A DNA stretch of 64,000 nt from Limnothrix sp. FACHB-406. Its GTDB lineage: Bacteria > Cyanobacteriota > Cyanobacteriia > CACIAM-69d. The position numbers and the translations under genes were made by a program. Under the pieces are notes generated by a model that was not told the origin of the DNA, did no database searches, and saw only the letters and a list, made by a program, of their open reading frames with translations. Shown here in pieces: positions 46,722 through 55,698 of this stretch (position 1 is its first letter; every line of letters begins with the position of its first letter). The stretch is taken from assembly GCF_014698235.1 (NCBI RefSeq), contig NZ_JACJSP010000003.1, positions 124,001 through 188,000 on the forward strand. Reading direction: 5' to 3'.

Positions 46722-49613
46722 ATGGGAAATTTGCGGCGAAGATGGCTGGCGGCGGGCTGTTGTGTTTGGCTTTGGGGAGGCACTGCCGGGGCCCAAGTGG
46801 GGCCGATCGCCCCTGATGGCACATTGCCGGAACCGTCGCGCATCCAAACCACGGGCGACACCATCCAAATCGACGGGGGCACCCGATCGGGTGGGAATCT
46901 GTTCCACAGCTTTGAGCGCTTTTCGGTTCCCGAGGGCATGACCGCTTGGTTCAACACGGGCGCGGAGGTGCAAAACGCCATCACTCGGGTGACCGGTGGC
47001 CAAGGGTCGGAGATTTTGGGCACGCTTCGGGCCAATGGCTCCACCAATCTTTTTTTGCTGAATCCCAACGGAATTCTGTTTGGGCCCAATGCCCAGTTGC
47101 AACTGGGGGGCGCATTTTGGGCCAGCACGGCCGAAGGGTTGGTGTTTGGTGATGGGGTGACCTTTGATGCGGGGCGATCGGGTGGGCCCCCGCTGTTGTC
47201 TTCCCAGGTTCCCTTGGGATTGCAGTTAGGTCAGCAACCGGCTCCGATTCGGCTGTTGGGGAGCTTGGTGGTGGCTCCGACTCAGCGGTTGTCGTTGGTG
47301 GGCGGGGCGATCGATCTGGCGGGCGGGCGGGCCGTGGCTCCCCAAGGGCAAATTGATCTGATCAGTGCGGCCGGTGGCACGGTGCGCTGGCAAACCAACG
47401 GGCCGATCGGCCTGGGTACGGCCCAACGCAGCGGCGTGATCAATTTGGATCAGCAAGCCGCGATCGATGCCAGCGGCCCCGGCGGTGGCCTGCTGAATCT
47501 TCAGGCGGGTCAAGTGGCGATTCTCAACGGCTCCACGGTCACGGCCCTCACGCAAGGAGAAATAAACGGCCGAGGGATCGCGATCGGGGCTAATCAAGTG
47601 GTGGTGGCGGGCATTGATCCCACCGGTCAACAGCCCAGTGCGATCGTGACCGACACCAGCGGCTCCGGCCGAGGTGGCTCGATCGTCATTGAAGCCAACC
47701 GCTTCAACACCCAAGGGCCCGCCCTCCTCTCCGCCAGTACCTTTGCCTCCGGCCAGGGCGGCGACATTGATATTCGTGCCACCGATGCCATCACCCTCAG
47801 CGGTCTAGGATTGCAGTTTGTGAACGAGGTAATTGTTGGCGGCAGCCTGGTGGGGCAAATTACCCCCGAAGTTCGCATCGCTGGCCTATACATCAACACC
47901 GCCGGTCTGGGGAATGGGGGTTCCATTCGGCTCAATACCAGCAACCTCACAGTTGCCGATGGGGCCGTTGTGTTTGCGCCCACCTTTGGCACAGCCCGAG
48001 GCGGCGACATCATCATCGATGCCGAGCAAATGAATGCCGCCAGTTCCCTGATCAGTACAGGCAACGCTCGCGAGTCCACGGGCGAAGGCGGCACCCTCAC
48101 CATCCGTGCTGGATCCTTGCTGGTGCAGGGGGGAGCGCTGCTGGTGACGGTGAATTTAGGTAATGGCCCCGGCGGCGCTTTGACGGTGCAAGCCCGAGAC
48201 AGCATTGAAATTAAAGATGCAGTGCCCCTTGCTTCCGTGGCCAGTGGGATTTTTACGAACACCATCGCTGGCAATGGTCGGGGCGGAGCCATGCTCATTG
48301 AAACCAATACCCTCACGGTGCGTGATGGGGCATTTATTGGGGGGCAGAGCGGGGCCAACATTCGGATCGGGGTGTTCGCAATGGGAGGAGTACCCGGTGA
48401 AATCACGATTCGGGCCGCCCGCCAAATTGACCTGATTGGTAGTTCCGGCGATCGCTTGTTCTCCAGTGGGATTGCCACCGATACCTTCACGGAATATCCG
48501 GCCGGCAACGTGTTGATTGAAACGCCATTCCTACGGGTTTTGGACGGCGCAACCCTCTCTAGTTCCTCGCTGGGGTTGGGCCAAGGGGGAGACATCACCA
48601 TCAAGGCTGATCGCATGGAAATTAGTGGGCGATCGGCTGATGGGTTCCGCAGCGGGCTGTTGGCGGTTTCCGGGCGGGCAGATTTGCCCCAAATCACTGC
48701 CACGGGCAACAGCGGCAGCTTGAACCTACAGGTGGGCGATTTGGTGATTCGCAACCAAGGAGAAATTGCCGTCAACAGCAGCCTAACGGGGGATGCGGGC
48801 AGCCTCAGCATCACGGGCGATCGCCTACGTTTGGAAAACGGCAACATCACCGCCAACACTGCCTCCGGTCGTGGGGGCAACATTGATGTGCAGGTGAACA
48901 CGCTGCAAATGCTGGCCGGCAGCTCGATCGCCACCAACGCCGTGCGCAGTGATGGCGGGAACATCCGGTTTCAGGTCTCTTCCCTGGCGGCCCTGCAAAA
49001 CAGCGATATTACGGCCAATGCTCAGGCGGGGCGGGGCGGGCGCGTTGAAATTCAGGCGGATACAGTTGTGGGAACAGCCTTTCGACAGCAGCTCACCCCC
49101 CAAAGCGACATCACGGCCACTTCGGGGCTGGGAGCAAATTTCAGCGGGGCGGTGCAAATCAACACCCAAAATTTCAATGATGAATCGGGGTTGATTGACT
49201 TACCGGAAGATACTTTGGATCCAACGGCGGCGATTATTATCGGTTGCGCAGCGGATGAGGGTAACCGATTTGTGGTGACAGGGCGAGGGGGAGTCCCGGC
49301 GGAACCCGATCAGCCAGCCAGCAGCGCGGGGGCCTATTGGGATGATGTGCGGTGGTTGGGCGGTAATCTGACGGGGGAGGCGACGGGTACTCCTGATCGG
49401 GCGATCGCCCCGAATCCACCCGATCGCCCAGTGCCTACCGCAGCGCTTTCTGAGCCAGGTTCTGAGTCAGCACCTGAGCCAGTTTCTGAGCCAATTATTG
49501 AAGCCCAGGGTTGGGTAACTCGGGCCAACGGCTCGATCGCCCTTGTGGCCAATCCGGCAACGCCCCAGTTGGGTTTCCCGTTGAACTGTCGCCAATTCCG
49601 CCAGCCCCACTAA
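46722..49613 (+). CDS. TpsA-like filamentous haemagglutinin/adhesin (two-partner secretion)
   Basis: 963 residues from the ATG at 46722. A signal peptide (LAAGCCVWLWGGTAGAQ) is followed by the TPS/haemagglutination domain: GGNLFHSFERFSVPEG, ITRVTGGQGSEILGTLRANG and NLFLLNPNGILFGPNAQL. A long parallel beta-helix with GGxIxI-type coils follows. The C-terminus has IIIGCAADEGNRFVVTGRGG, common in cyanobacterial members, then a Pro/Glu-rich spacer. It should be exported by a TpsB outer-membrane transporter, which is absent here. An upstream in-frame start at 46560 would put 54 residues ahead of the signal peptide. Confidence 0.92.
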   Translation: MGNLRRRWLAAGCCVWLWGGTAGAQVGPIAPDGTLPEPSRIQTTGDTIQIDGGTRSGGNLFHSFERFSVPEGMTAWFNTGAEVQNAITRVTGGQGSEILGTLRANGSTNLFLLNPNGILFGPNAQLQLGGAFWASTAEGLVFGDGVTFDAGRSGGPPLLSSQVPLGLQLGQQPAPIRLLGSLVVAPTQRLSLVGGAIDLAGGRAVAPQGQIDLISAAGGTVRWQTNGPIGLGTAQRSGVINLDQQAAIDASGPGGGLLNLQAGQVAILNGSTVTALTQGEINGRGIAIGANQVVVAGIDPTGQQPSAIVTDTSGSGRGGSIVIEANRFNTQGPALLSASTFASGQGGDIDIRATDAITLSGLGLQFVNEVIVGGSLVGQITPEVRIAGLYINTAGLGNGGSIRLNTSNLTVADGAVVFAPTFGTARGGDIIIDAEQMNAASSLISTGNARESTGEGGTLTIRAGSLLVQGGALLVTVNLGNGPGGALTVQARDSIEIKDAVPLASVASGIFTNTIAGNGRGGAMLIETNTLTVRDGAFIGGQSGANIRIGVFAMGGVPGEITIRAARQIDLIGSSGDRLFSSGIATDTFTEYPAGNVLIETPFLRVLDGATLSSSSLGLGQGGDITIKADRMEISGRSADGFRSGLLAVSGRADLPQITATGNSGSLNLQVGDLVIRNQGEIAVNSSLTGDAGSLSITGDRLRLENGNITANTASGRGGNIDVQVNTLQMLAGSSIATNAVRSDGGNIRFQVSSLAALQNSDITANAQAGRGGRVEIQADTVVGTAFRQQLTPQSDITATSGLGANFSGAVQINTQNFNDESGLIDLPEDTLDPTAAIIIGCAADEGNRFVVTGRGGVPAEPDQPASSAGAYWDDVRWLGGNLTGEATGTPDRAIAPNPPDRPVPTAALSEPGSESAPEPVSEPIIEAQGWVTRANGSIALVANPATPQLGFPLNCRQFRQPH

Positions 49614-49674
49614 TCCAACTCAAGCTCCATCAGGCTAGTTGCCCAATACCTACAAATCCCTAGCGCACTTCTAC

Positions 49675-50481
49675 CTAGCGCACTTCCAATCGTTCCGTAA
49701 TCCAAGTCATGCCCTCGGGGCCCACCAAAACAGCGGAAATCCAGCGAGATCCTGGGCTGTTGGGCGCGCGCCCAACCTTGAACAACCCTCCCGCGGAAAT
49801 AGGTTCTAGGGCTGCATTTTGGGGAATGGCATACAGTTCCGGGCGCACAGGCGTATCGATCGCGCTGCCAGCCAACAGGGTGTCGCCCAACGGATCTTGA
49901 ACGATCGCATCGAAGGTGTAAGTATCCCCCGGGCGCACTCGCTCCGGCAGCCGCACCCTCACGCGGGGTGGTTTGCTGCCCCATTGGGTGGTGGTGCGCT
50001 CATCAAGCAGTTCTTGACGGATCACCAGGCCGTTTTGAATGGTTTGGCGGGCCCGCACTTCCGTGACCAATTTGGCGGGCCCGAGGGTGGTGTTGGCTTT
50101 GGTGGCCGTGATGTCGGTGCGGGTTTCGAGAATCCAGGTGTCCCGGTCTCGATCGGCCTTTTCAACGGTGGTGCTGTAGGTCACCTGATCAAAGGAGTGC
50201 CAAAACTGACTGAGGGAGCGGCCCAACTCGTCGCGGCTGAGGCCATCGGCGCTGCGGAAGTTGGGGGCGAACCGTTGCAGCAAACCGGCATCTTTGGCGC
50301 TGGCGGCGCGATCGATGTCGCTCAATAGGGCTTGCACGCTGGGATCGATCGTCACGGCGGCGGCGGGGTTGACGACAGTGCCCATGGCCATCAGCAGACT
50401 GGCTCCGAGGGCGAGTCCCCACCGGCTAGCCCGCTGGATCGGTTGCGGATTTCCCAAGACGTAACAAGCGCGAAGAAGCAT
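49675..50481 (-). CDS. Secreted protein with a SnoaL/NTF2-like N-terminal part, unknown function
   Basis: 268 residues from ATG 50481. A hydrophobic segment (LALGASLLMAMGTVVNPAAA) gives a signal peptide ending near AAAV. The following IDRAASAKDAGLLQRFAPNFRSADGLSRDEL region resembles NTF2-like folds used for binding small molecules; the later part is beta-rich with RVRLPERVRPGDTYTFDAIV. The longer frame to 50661 overlaps the murG start and lacks family signal. Divergent from murG with about 130 bases between. Confidence 0.75.
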   Translation of the reverse strand: MLLRACYVLGNPQPIQRASRWGLALGASLLMAMGTVVNPAAAVTIDPSVQALLSDIDRAASAKDAGLLQRFAPNFRSADGLSRDELGRSLSQFWHSFDQVTYSTTVEKADRDRDTWILETRTDITATKANTTLGPAKLVTEVRARQTIQNGLVIRQELLDERTTTQWGSKPPRVRVRLPERVRPGDTYTFDAIVQDPLGDTLLAGSAIDTPVRPELYAIPQNAALEPISAGGLFKVGRAPNSPGSRWISAVLVGPEGMTWITERLEVR

Positions 50482-50614
50482 GGAATGATAATTTAGGAAG
50501 TCGGGAAGTGGCCGGAATTGATGACTCAAAGGGGGCGATCGGCCGGATCGCGTCGCTTTGGGATCAAGTCCCGCCTTGCCTGTCCGATTGTAGCGGTTGA
50601 AAGAGAGAAACGGT

Positions 50615-51706
50615 TTGACAGCAACCGCCCCGCAGCGATTGTTAGTGGCTGCCAGTGGCACGGGGGGGCATCTGTTCCCGGCGCTGGCGGCGGCCCAGGA
50701 GTTGACCGATCAATGGACGATCGAGTGGCTTGGTGTGCCCGATCGCCTGGAAACCAAGCTAGTGCCCGATTGCTTCCCATTGCACACCATTCCGGTGACC
50801 GGTTTTCAGGAGCGATTGGGCTGGAAAACCCTGGCCACGGCCTATGGCTTGGTGAAGTCTGTCTTTGCGGTGCGTCGGCTGTTGCAGCGAGGGCAGTTTG
50901 CTGGCGTGCTGACCACCGGGGGGTATATTGCCGGGCCGGCCATTGTGGCCGCTCGATCGCTCGGGTTGCCCGTGGTGTTACACGAGTCCAACGCCATTCC
51001 TGGCCGGGTCACGCGCTGGTTTGGCCCCTGGTGCGACACGGTGGCCGTGGGATTTGAGGCGGCGGCCCAGCGGTTACGCCAACGAAAAATTGCGGCCCTC
51101 TGTACCGGCACACCGGCCCGCGATCAATTCTGGAAGCCGGAACCGCTGGCCTTGCCCGTGCCGGAGGATGCGCCGTTGATTGTGGTGGCTGGCGGCAGCC
51201 AAGGGGCCGTGGCCCTGAATCGGTTGGTGCGGGAAGTGGCGGCGGCTTGGTTTGCGATGGGGGCTTGGGTGGTGCATTTAACGGGCGATCGGGATCCGGA
51301 TGCGGCCAGCTTGGAACATCCCCAATACATTGCCCTTCCTTTCTATGACGATATGGCTAGCCTGCTGGGGCGGGCGAATTTGGCCGTTAGCCGATCGGGC
51401 GCAGGCACGCTAACGGAATTGGCCGCCACCGCCACCCCTTCGATTTTGGTGCCCTATCCCTTTGCGGCGGATGATCACCAAACGTTTAATGCGCAAGTCT
51501 TTGTGGAAGCGGGGGCAGCACAGGTGTTTCCTCAGGGGCAACTGTCTCCCGATCGCCTGCGGGATTTGGTTTTGGAGCTGCTGGCGGATCGATCGCGCCT
51601 GGACACCATGGCCCAGCGGGCCCGCGCCCTGGCTGTGCCCGACAGTGCCGCCCAGTTGGCCCAGTTGATGACGGCGGCGATCGACCGCGCAGCCCGCCGC
51701 CCATGA
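50615..51706 (+). CDS. murG: UDP-N-acetylglucosamine--N-acetylmuramyl-(pentapeptide) pyrophosphoryl-undecaprenol GlcNAc transferase
   Basis: Adds GlcNAc to lipid I to form lipid II at the inner face of the cytoplasmic membrane. The N-terminal ASGTGGHLFPALAAAQEL, TTGGYIAGPAIVAARSLGLP, HESNAIPGRVTRW and the donor-site VVAGGSQGAVALN and SRSGAGTLTELAA are MurG signatures. Length of 363 residues is normal. A TTG start at 50615 is chosen since AGAGAG precedes it; a TTG at 50597 would add six residues. The stop overlaps the next gene by four bases (ATGA), suggesting coupled translation. Confidence 0.96.
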   Translation: MTATAPQRLLVAASGTGGHLFPALAAAQELTDQWTIEWLGVPDRLETKLVPDCFPLHTIPVTGFQERLGWKTLATAYGLVKSVFAVRRLLQRGQFAGVLTTGGYIAGPAIVAARSLGLPVVLHESNAIPGRVTRWFGPWCDTVAVGFEAAAQRLRQRKIAALCTGTPARDQFWKPEPLALPVPEDAPLIVVAGGSQGAVALNRLVREVAAAWFAMGAWVVHLTGDRDPDAASLEHPQYIALPFYDDMASLLGRANLAVSRSGAGTLTELAATATPSILVPYPFAADDHQTFNAQVFVEAGAAQVFPQGQLSPDRLRDLVLELLADRSRLDTMAQRARALAVPDSAAQLAQLMTAAIDRAARRP

Positions 51707-53634
51707 CGGCCCCACGGTTCACCCCTTGGAGCGATCGGCTCCGGTGCTGGCTGTTTCCGGCCCAGCCCCAACGGCGCGATTGGTGGGGCTGGCTGTTGGC
51801 CAGCGGGGCGATCGCCCTGGCCATTGGCTGGGCTGGCTATCGCCAGGCCACAGGCGGCCCCTACATTGTCCAAGACGATGCTCGCCAGCATGTGTTTTGG
51901 ATGCAGCGCTGGCTAGACCCCACCCTCTTTCCTCAGGATTGGATTGCGGACTATTTCCAATCCGTGGCCCCGGAAGGCTATCGCACCCTCTACCGGTTGC
52001 TGGCTTGGGCCGGGTTGAATCCGCTGGCGGTGAGCAAAATTCTGCCGATCGGGCTGGGGTTGGTGGTGGCGGGGTTGGCTTTTGGTTTAACCACGGCCCT
52101 GTTGCCGATTCCGGTGGCTGGATTTTTGGGATCGGTGCTCACCAGTCAAGTGCTGGCCATGACCGATGACTTGGCTTCCGCCACCCCCCGATCGTTCCTC
52201 TACCCGCTGTTTTTAGCCTTTGCCTGGGGTTGGGTACGCTCCAGCCTGGGTTGGGTTTTGGGCACGATCGGGCTGCTGGGCCTGTTCTATCCCCAATACG
52301 TCTTGGTGGCCTTGGGTATCTTGGCGATCGACTGGTGTTGGCGCTGGCGCTGGCAGTGGCCGGCCGGATTGCGAGCGATAATTGCCAGCCCTTGGGGCCC
52401 CGCCGCCACCCTAACTCAGCGGCGCGATCGCCTGGCCCTGGGCGGTGGGATTGCGGGGATCGCTGTTCTGGGTCTCTATGCCCTGCAAGCTTCGGACTAT
52501 GGCCCGGTGGTGACCGTCAGCCAAGCACGATCGCTCCCGGAATTTTTCTCCAGTGGCCGGGCCAATTTTTTTGATGACAACTGGTTTGACTTTTGGATTT
52601 TGGGGCAACGCAGCAGCCTGTTGCCCAAGGATCCATTCACACCGGCCACCTTGGTTTTGGGGTTGCTGTTGCCGGTGGCCTGGTGGCAGCGCGATCGCTG
52701 GCGTTTGGGGCAACACCTGAGCGATCGTCTGGCCCTGTTGCCCATTTGGCTCGCCTCTGGCATCGGTTGCTATACCTTGGCCCATTTGCTGCTGTTTCGG
52801 CTCCATTTACCCGGTCGCTACACCCAACACAGCATTCGGATGATGTTGCCGATCGCGGCGGCCTTGGTGTTGACGCTGCTGCTGGATCAACTCTTGGGCG
52901 CTGGGCGATCGCGGCCTGGCTTAACTGATCCAGTGATCAGCACCCAATTCACCAACCCCGAAGCCCACGCCCCATCCCCCAGCCCAAGCTCAACCCCAAC
53001 CATGCCCCCAGCCTCAGGCGCTGGCCGAGGGTTCAAGCGCTTGTTAGCGGTGCTCTTGGCGATCGGGCTATTCAGCGGTGCAGTGCTCTATCCCCTCAGC
53101 CTGAAACGCTTTCCCAAGGCCAACTACGTGGCGGGAGAATCGCCGGGCCTGTACCAATTTTTTGCAACCCAGCCGGTGGATCTGCGGGTTGCGTCCTTGG
53201 CCAAAGAGGCCGATAATCTGCCCACCTTTGCCGGGCGATCGGTTCTGGTGGCCCGTGAATATGCCATTCCTTACCACTGGGGCTATTACCGCTTGTTTCG
53301 ACAACGGATGATGGATCTGCTGCAAGCACTCTATAGCCCAAATCTGGCGGTGGTGTTGGCCTTCAATCAGCAATACAGCATTGATTTTTGGCTGCTCGAT
53401 CGCGATACCTTCACGATCGATTACCTGAGCGCAAAGGAGCGGCGGGCCAACCGCTGGTTACGCCAATTTCAACCGGTGCAACAGGAGGCGCTCGATCGCC
53501 TCAATCGCGGCGAAAAGCCAGCCCTGAGCAGCTTTTTAGCCCCCGATCACCCCTGCCAGGCCTATCAACAACCGGATTTGGTGGTTCTCGATGCGAAGTG
53601 CCTAGCCAAGGTGGCCGTCGCGGCCAGCCGTTGA
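51703..53634 (+). CDS. Polytopic membrane protein, likely GT-C-type
   Basis: 643 residues with ten or so hydrophobic helices. An early loop has GGPYIVQDDARQHVFWMQRW, an acidic DD pair at the position where GT-C glycosyltransferases keep their catalytic Asp. The C-terminal soluble region starts near 450. I recognise it only as a large cyanobacterial-type membrane protein; a glycosyltransferase role is inference. ATG overlaps the murG stop by four bases, so both are probably made together and it could act on a cell-envelope glycan. A Pro/Ser/Thr-rich linker (APSPSPSSTPTMPPASG) lies near 425-440. Confidence 0.75.
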   Translation: MTAPRFTPWSDRLRCWLFPAQPQRRDWWGWLLASGAIALAIGWAGYRQATGGPYIVQDDARQHVFWMQRWLDPTLFPQDWIADYFQSVAPEGYRTLYRLLAWAGLNPLAVSKILPIGLGLVVAGLAFGLTTALLPIPVAGFLGSVLTSQVLAMTDDLASATPRSFLYPLFLAFAWGWVRSSLGWVLGTIGLLGLFYPQYVLVALGILAIDWCWRWRWQWPAGLRAIIASPWGPAATLTQRRDRLALGGGIAGIAVLGLYALQASDYGPVVTVSQARSLPEFFSSGRANFFDDNWFDFWILGQRSSLLPKDPFTPATLVLGLLLPVAWWQRDRWRLGQHLSDRLALLPIWLASGIGCYTLAHLLLFRLHLPGRYTQHSIRMMLPIAAALVLTLLLDQLLGAGRSRPGLTDPVISTQFTNPEAHAPSPSPSSTPTMPPASGAGRGFKRLLAVLLAIGLFSGAVLYPLSLKRFPKANYVAGESPGLYQFFATQPVDLRVASLAKEADNLPTFAGRSVLVAREYAIPYHWGYYRLFRQRMMDLLQALYSPNLAVVLAFNQQYSIDFWLLDRDTFTIDYLSAKERRANRWLRQFQPVQQEALDRLNRGEKPALSSFLAPDHPCQAYQQPDLVVLDAKCLAKVAVAASR

Positions 53635-53719
53635 TTAGCCCTCGGCCACCCGCCTGATTTCGCTGAGCACCGCTAGACATGAGCGATTTTGCCCCTTTGC
53701 CGTTGCCCCTAACCTTGCC

Positions 53720-55396
53720 ATGTATGCCCTAAGACGATCGAGCTGGCTGCTGTCCCTGGTTTTGGTTCTGGCGATCGGGCTGGGCCTGGGGTTGCGGGTC
53801 ACCAACTTGTCCCAGAAATTTCACTGGATTGATGAAATCCATAGCGCCATGCGGGTGGCCGGCGTGGGCAAGGAAACCGCCGTGGCTTGGGCCACTCGGG
53901 CCGCCAGCGATCGCCAGCCGGTGACCATGGCCGACCTGATGCAGTTCCAAACCCTGCCCGCCAATCAAAATCTGCTGGAGGGCTTGCGAGCCACCACCGT
54001 GGCCCTGGCCACGGACAATCCCCAACATCCCCCCCTGTTCTATGGACTTGCCAGGGTGTTGGCCGGGTTTGGCGGCCGGGCGATTGATCAAATTCGCCTG
54101 ACTGCTGCCCTGATCAGTTGGCTCACCTTTCCGGCCATGGTTTGGTTGGCCTGGGAACTCTTCCGCTCTTGGGCCGTGGCGCTGCTGTCGGTTTTGCTGC
54201 TGAGTCTGTCGCCGCTGCACTTGGTCTATGCCCAAGAGGCCCGGGAATATAGCCTAGTGGTGTTGTTGGTGTTGGTGTCCGGGGCACTGTTGGTGCGGGT
54301 GCAGCGGGCTTGGCATGAGTCCCGCGCCTTTGACCCGGCAGGCCGACTGCGACGGGTGCAGCGGGGATGGCTGGCCTATGGCGGGGCGATCGCCCTGGGT
54401 TTGTATGCTCACCCCACCTTTGCACTGACGATTTTTGGCCATGGGCTGTGGATGACCTGGCTGGAACGGTTTCGTTGGAATCGTCAAATGCGTGCTTGGG
54501 CGATCGCGGCGGCGCTGGGTAGTGCGGCCTTTTTGCCTTGGTTGGTGGTTTATTTGATCCACTTTGACGGCATGGCTTGGGTGGGGCGCGATGTGGGTTG
54601 GCTGACGATCGGCCGGCGCTGGTTGATTGGCCTGGTGGGTTTGTTTGCGGATGTGCAGGGCCTGACGAGCGATCGGCTGGTGAATGTGGAAACGGGCCAG
54701 GACGAAGCCCAATTGGCAAGCTGGGTTTGGTGGGGCGTGCTGTTGCCAGTGGGGGGCTTGGTGGTTTGGAGTTTCCGAATTCTCTGCCAATTTGCCAATG
54801 AAGCGGCGAAATGTTTGGTGCTTTGTGGGTTGGCTGTGCCCTTTTTGGCCCTGGCAATTCCCGACTTGATTGATGGGGGGCAGCGATCGACCGTGCCGCG
54901 TTTTTTGTTGGGCCCCTCGATCGGGGTGATTTTGGCAGTGGCCTACAGTTTGGCGGAATTTTGGGTCACGCCACGCGCTTCCCGTTCCCTGGCGGGGCAA
55001 TATGGCCGACGATTGGGCCAGATCGTTACTGTGCTGTTGGTGTCGGTTAGCCTTGCTTCCAGCATCGCCATAGTGCGAGCGGATACTTGGTGGAACAAAT
55101 ACAGCAGTTTTTACGATGGTCAGGTGGCCGCCGCCCTGGCCAACCGCCCTAACCAATGGGTGCTGACGGGGCCGGAAAAGGTGGGCCGGGCGATCGGCCT
55201 GGGCTATCGCACCGATCCCGCCGTGCAGTTTCTATTTTTGCGATCGCCCGCTGATTTGGCGGGCCGGCCCTTGGGCGATCGGGTTTGGCTCTATCGCCCC
55301 TCCCGCGAAATCCTGGAATCCCTACAGAGTCGGGGTTGGCAAATTGCCCCCACCGTTGAGCGAGGACAACTGCTAGAAGCCACCAGGGACTCCTAG
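53720..55396 (+). CDS. GT-C membrane glycosyltransferase-like protein
   Basis: 558 residues, about ten membrane helices. The first loop has KFHWIDEIHSAMRVAG, an acidic DE pair at the typical GT-C position, and later TDNPQHPPLFYGLARVL as in the GT39/83 superfamily. YAQEAREYSLVVLLVLVSG is the motif common in bacterial mannosyltransferase-like proteins. Donor and acceptor unknown; the location should be the cytoplasmic membrane. 85 bases after the previous gene on the same strand, so perhaps in the murG operon. Confidence 0.83.
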   Translation: MYALRRSSWLLSLVLVLAIGLGLGLRVTNLSQKFHWIDEIHSAMRVAGVGKETAVAWATRAASDRQPVTMADLMQFQTLPANQNLLEGLRATTVALATDNPQHPPLFYGLARVLAGFGGRAIDQIRLTAALISWLTFPAMVWLAWELFRSWAVALLSVLLLSLSPLHLVYAQEAREYSLVVLLVLVSGALLVRVQRAWHESRAFDPAGRLRRVQRGWLAYGGAIALGLYAHPTFALTIFGHGLWMTWLERFRWNRQMRAWAIAAALGSAAFLPWLVVYLIHFDGMAWVGRDVGWLTIGRRWLIGLVGLFADVQGLTSDRLVNVETGQDEAQLASWVWWGVLLPVGGLVVWSFRILCQFANEAAKCLVLCGLAVPFLALAIPDLIDGGQRSTVPRFLLGPSIGVILAVAYSLAEFWVTPRASRSLAGQYGRRLGQIVTVLLVSVSLASSIAIVRADTWWNKYSSFYDGQVAAALANRPNQWVLTGPEKVGRAIGLGYRTDPAVQFLFLRSPADLAGRPLGDRVWLYRPSREILESLQSRGWQIAPTVERGQLLEATRDS

Positions 55397-55437
55397 GCCG
55401 GCCCGATCATGGAGCTACCTGATTAACCCGATTTAGA

Positions 55438-55510
<73 letters not shown>

Positions 55511-55575
55511 GATTGGCCATCCTGGGGATGACGTTTGATACTTTAACCCACAACTGATCGCGCTTCAAGGGTGGC

Positions 55576-55605
55576 GATGAAGTTTGATGAAGTTTGATAA
55601 AGTTT
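55576..55605. repeat. Tandem repeat, 10-bp unit, three copies
   Basis: GATGAAGTTT twice and GATAAAGTTT, between the tRNA and the ParB-like gene stop. Confidence 0.88.
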
Positions 55606-55698
55606 GCGGAAACTGCCCCGATCGATCTCGCCAAGTCTTGCGCGCCAAGTGTTGCCCGTCCTCACTCAGCACTAGCCCAAGGCCAAATGTAATTGAGC

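Noticed and set aside
47627-48964. 445-residue open frame on the minus strand
   Set aside because: It lies entirely antisense to the TpsA-like gene, whose sense frame has clear family motifs; the antisense translation is Pro/Ser/Ala-rich without domain features.
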